DNA of 64,000 nt, from contig OY759222.1 of the NCBI GenBank assembly GCA_963662175.1, positions 14,890,222-14,954,221 of the forward strand, in the 5' to 3' direction. The stretch comes from Aradus depressus. Its lineage: Eukaryota; Arthropoda; Insecta; Hemiptera; Aradidae. Below, piece after piece: positions 54,794 through 64,000 of this stretch. The notes under the pieces are model-generated. The model saw only the letters and a list, made by a program, of their open reading frames with translations, was not told where the DNA came from and ran no database searches. How positions within the stretch are numbered: the stretch's first letter is position 1; each line of letters opens with the position of its first letter. A program made the position numbers and the translations under genes.

Positions 54794-55239
54794 CAGTAGA
54801 ACCTCGATTATCCGGAGTAATGGGGGGGGGGGGGGGGGGGGGGGGAGAGGTCGCATGGATAAATGAAATCCACGGTTAATCGAGACACTTTTTATTTAAC
54901 CAATTACATATGTGTGTACATTGTCATATTATAACGATATAAGGGTTTGAAATATGAAGTAATCCTTCTTTGTTTTTTGCGGTTTGAAATGATTTTTCTG
55001 ACTTCAGTTATAATTTTTCTCAAACTCCAAGTCAAAATTTTCCTCTTAGTAGAAGTTCAGGAGGACATCAAATGCTTCCATTGCTTGACATGTCTGAATG
55101 TTTTCTTCTTTAGCGCCAAAACTGTCATCATTGTCACTCTACTCTGTCTCCAAGTTTATAGGAACCTATACTTACTGCTTACACATCACGGTTAATCGCG
55201 AACACAATAATCGAGACACGGTTAATCGAGGTTGTACTG
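54794..55239 (-). mobile_element. pogo/Tigger-like element with transposase C-terminal remnant
   Basis: Inverted ends CAGTAGAACCTCGATTATCC and CAGTACAACCTCGATTAACC are next to TA on both sides (54792-54793, 55240-55241), typical of pogo-group elements. On the - strand a frame ends TCQAMEAFDVLLNFY and stop, resembling the extreme C-terminus of Tigger/jerky-type transposases. The rest of the gene is deleted. A 24-bp G run (54822-54845) lies just inside the left end. Confidence 0.8.
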
Positions 55240-55249
55240 TATATATATA

Positions 55250-55640
55250 ATAATAAAACAAACTTCACTTTTTGAAATAGTGTCTATTCAACAAAAATAC
55301 CGAAAGTATTCCCACATATATATTTCAAATATTTATTTCAAAAAGAGAAGTTTGTTATAAGTTTTCACAGTATGTCTGCATTTCTCAACTTAGAAATTGT
55401 TTATATAGCTACATATCTCAATTTATTTTATCACTTACCATATCCTTAGTTATCACATCAAATGGACTAAAAAGTCACAGAATCATCAAAAATTTCGGAT
55501 ATAAAGTGTGAGTTTAGTTATGTACTAAGACTGTTATAGTTTATAACTAAACCTGAATACGGTTTAATGCCGAAATAGGTTGTTTATGTAAACATTTCTG
55601 GCGGAATAGACAATATTAAATAATAAAACAAAATTTGTTT
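55250..55640. mobile_element. Foldback-type element, diverged
   Basis: AAATAGTGTCTATTCAAC on the left and the inverse form GGAATAGACAATATTAAAT on the right mark inverted arms of the family seen at 58702-58920. The interior around 55355-55400 (TTTTCACAGTATGTCTGC, TCTCAACTTAGAAA) matches, inverted, the sequence at 58650-58700. Confidence 0.6.
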
Positions 55641-56892
55641 TATTTGCATAAAAAATTATTACCTGAAAATCTCCTCTGACATAACCCAAAATCAAGCCAT
55701 TAAATTTTATTTCAATTTGGTCCTCCAAATTTTCCATACAATCAACTTTTTGGGAAGTATTCTTGCACTCATATCTAATTTCTCAATAAATTAATTTTCA
55801 TATGGGGGAAAAAAGTAACACTATGATTTTATAGACAATATATTATTAAAAAAAAGAAACTATACATAAACACTGGTAAAAATTAAAAATACTGTGCATT
55901 TAATTTAAACCAATATAAGAATATGTGAAAAACTAATCGAAAACTAGCTTCGGAGAATATTCCTTCATTGTCAGAAAAGAGACATACATCAGTTTTGTGA
56001 ATTTAGGGATATCCGTATTTAAAATAACAAAAAATGTGTTTCGTGGTATAACATGTGGAGTATCTGCAACAAAAAAAGAACAGAACACAGATTAACTATA
56101 AGATCAATTCTGGCAAAGAGTCTCAAATCTAATCTAGAAACAATTTAGTTTCGAGCTTCAGCTCTGCAATTATTTGAGGTCTTCAAAAAAACCTACTTTC
56201 CGTTTTTTGGTTTATTGGATCAACAGAAAACAAATCTGTGGCACAAAAATCATTCTTGAAGACAATACCCGCGAGTATTTGCAGCGCTGAAGCTATAACT
56301 AAATTATTTATCAAACTAACATTACATTAATTATGCATGGAGGAAGTCAGCAATGCACACACACACATATATATATATTTTTTTTTTGCTATAGCGATGA
56401 GAATGAGAAAATGGCTGGACCTTCTACAACGAAGTAAACCAGGATGAATCTTAGACACGGATTATCGATAAACAAGCATCTGATCTATTGTAATAAATAT
56501 TTTTAAAATGAAGGTTGAAAATTTTGTTTACATCAGTCTCAAAAAAAAACAACGTCTCATAGAAGGAAAATAAAACAGAAATTCGAGTTTTCAATTTTAA
56601 TAAAGTCAGAAAGTTGTATTTTGATATCTTTATTGATTGGGCAAAATATGGTATTTAAATTTCTTTGAAGGTGCCCATAATGTACAGAATACTCCACATT
56701 TTGTCACTTTTTTTAAGCTCTTTCTAAAGGTATTTTTTAAGAACAATAACAATGTGTTTCTGTTCCTGAAAGGGGACAGTTTTCGACATCCCCATTGTAT
56801 TCCCTCATAAATATTTAAGAATTTGTCACATGCGCAAAATATCATAGAGTGGCCTAGTTTCACTGTAACATACAAAACGACATAATTACCAA
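55641..56892. other. 3' flank of RUVBL1
   Basis: AT-rich sequence between the foldback element and the RUVBL1 stop codon. The RUVBL1 3' UTR should occupy its right part, with a poly(A) signal at 56629-56634. No other gene is seen. Confidence 0.5.
56629..56634 (-). terminator. Candidate RUVBL1 polyadenylation signal
   Basis: AATAAA on the - strand 259 bp after the RUVBL1 stop codon. Confidence 0.45.
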
Positions 56893-63872
<6,980 letters not shown>

Positions 63873-63990
63873 ATGGGTGGTGATGAGAGTTCTAATGCTC
63901 CAAACCAAGAGACCGTCACTGAAAATAAAGGGAAGCGAGATGAAGAAATTACAGAAATGACAACTACTAGAGGAGGGATTCCTCCTGCAG
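63873..63990 (+). CDS. First coding exon of an unidentified gene, cut by the window edge
   Basis: ATG at 63873 in context ATAATGG opens a 39-codon frame plus one base (MGGDESSNAPNQ, Glu/Thr-rich, hydrophilic). It ends at a plausible donor CAG|GTAATT at 63991. No domain is recognisable in so short a piece. It is transcribed away from RUVBL1. The assignment as a gene rests on the ATG, the donor and the position after a promoter-like gap. Confidence 0.5.
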
Positions 63991-64000
63991 GTAATTCCTA

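Overview
This window is eukaryotic and almost certainly from an insect. Genes are split by introns with ordinary GT-AG borders, base composition is AT-rich, and the recognisable proteins are insect/metazoan (regucalcin/SMP-30, RUVBL1/pontin, SMIM20/MITRAC7). Most of the sequence is transposable elements of insect type. The order cannot be fixed from sequence alone; a hemipteran would fit, with low confidence.

Three regucalcin-like (SMP-30 / luciferin-regenerating-enzyme-like) genes lie in tandem on the + strand. Gene A (992-17855) enters from the left edge and shows only its last three exons. Gene B (25632-42931) spans 17 kb and has a frameshift in one exon. Gene C (48165-54530) gives a complete open model of 337 residues. 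All three share intron positions and phases, so they arose by duplication of an already intron-bearing gene. A 70-residue SMIM20/MITRAC7 gene lies on the - strand inside an intron of gene C. A complete 8-exon RUVBL1 gene occupies 56893-63379 on the - strand and predicts 456 residues. A further gene starts divergently at 63873 and runs off the right edge.

The introns and intergenic DNA hold the mobile elements. The last intron of gene A (16.4 kb) contains an apparently intact autonomous Helitron (2070-10114), two identical 2,433-bp direct repeats flanking a 3.8-kb insert with a coiled-coil ORF, and a TIR element carrying only a MADF-domain ORF. Elsewhere there are remnants of PIF/Harbinger, piggyBac, mariner and pogo/Tigger elements, hAT-like MITEs, several LINE 3' fragments, foldback elements with hammerhead-like sequence blocks, and long G/C homopolymers.

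The commonest repeat is a tRNA-derived SINE, with about 19 whole or partial copies between 18 and 62 kb. Several copies have 10-12 bp target-site duplications, and its tail is a variable run of CCTAA, the complement of the insect telomeric repeat TTAGG. A second SINE family appears twice.

Nothing here looks like an operon, CRISPR array or bacterial insert. Exon borders were placed by reading splice sites and comparing the three paralogues, or by recalled RUVBL1 family sequence. Repeat borders are mostly accurate to within a few tens of bases unless a target-site duplication is given.
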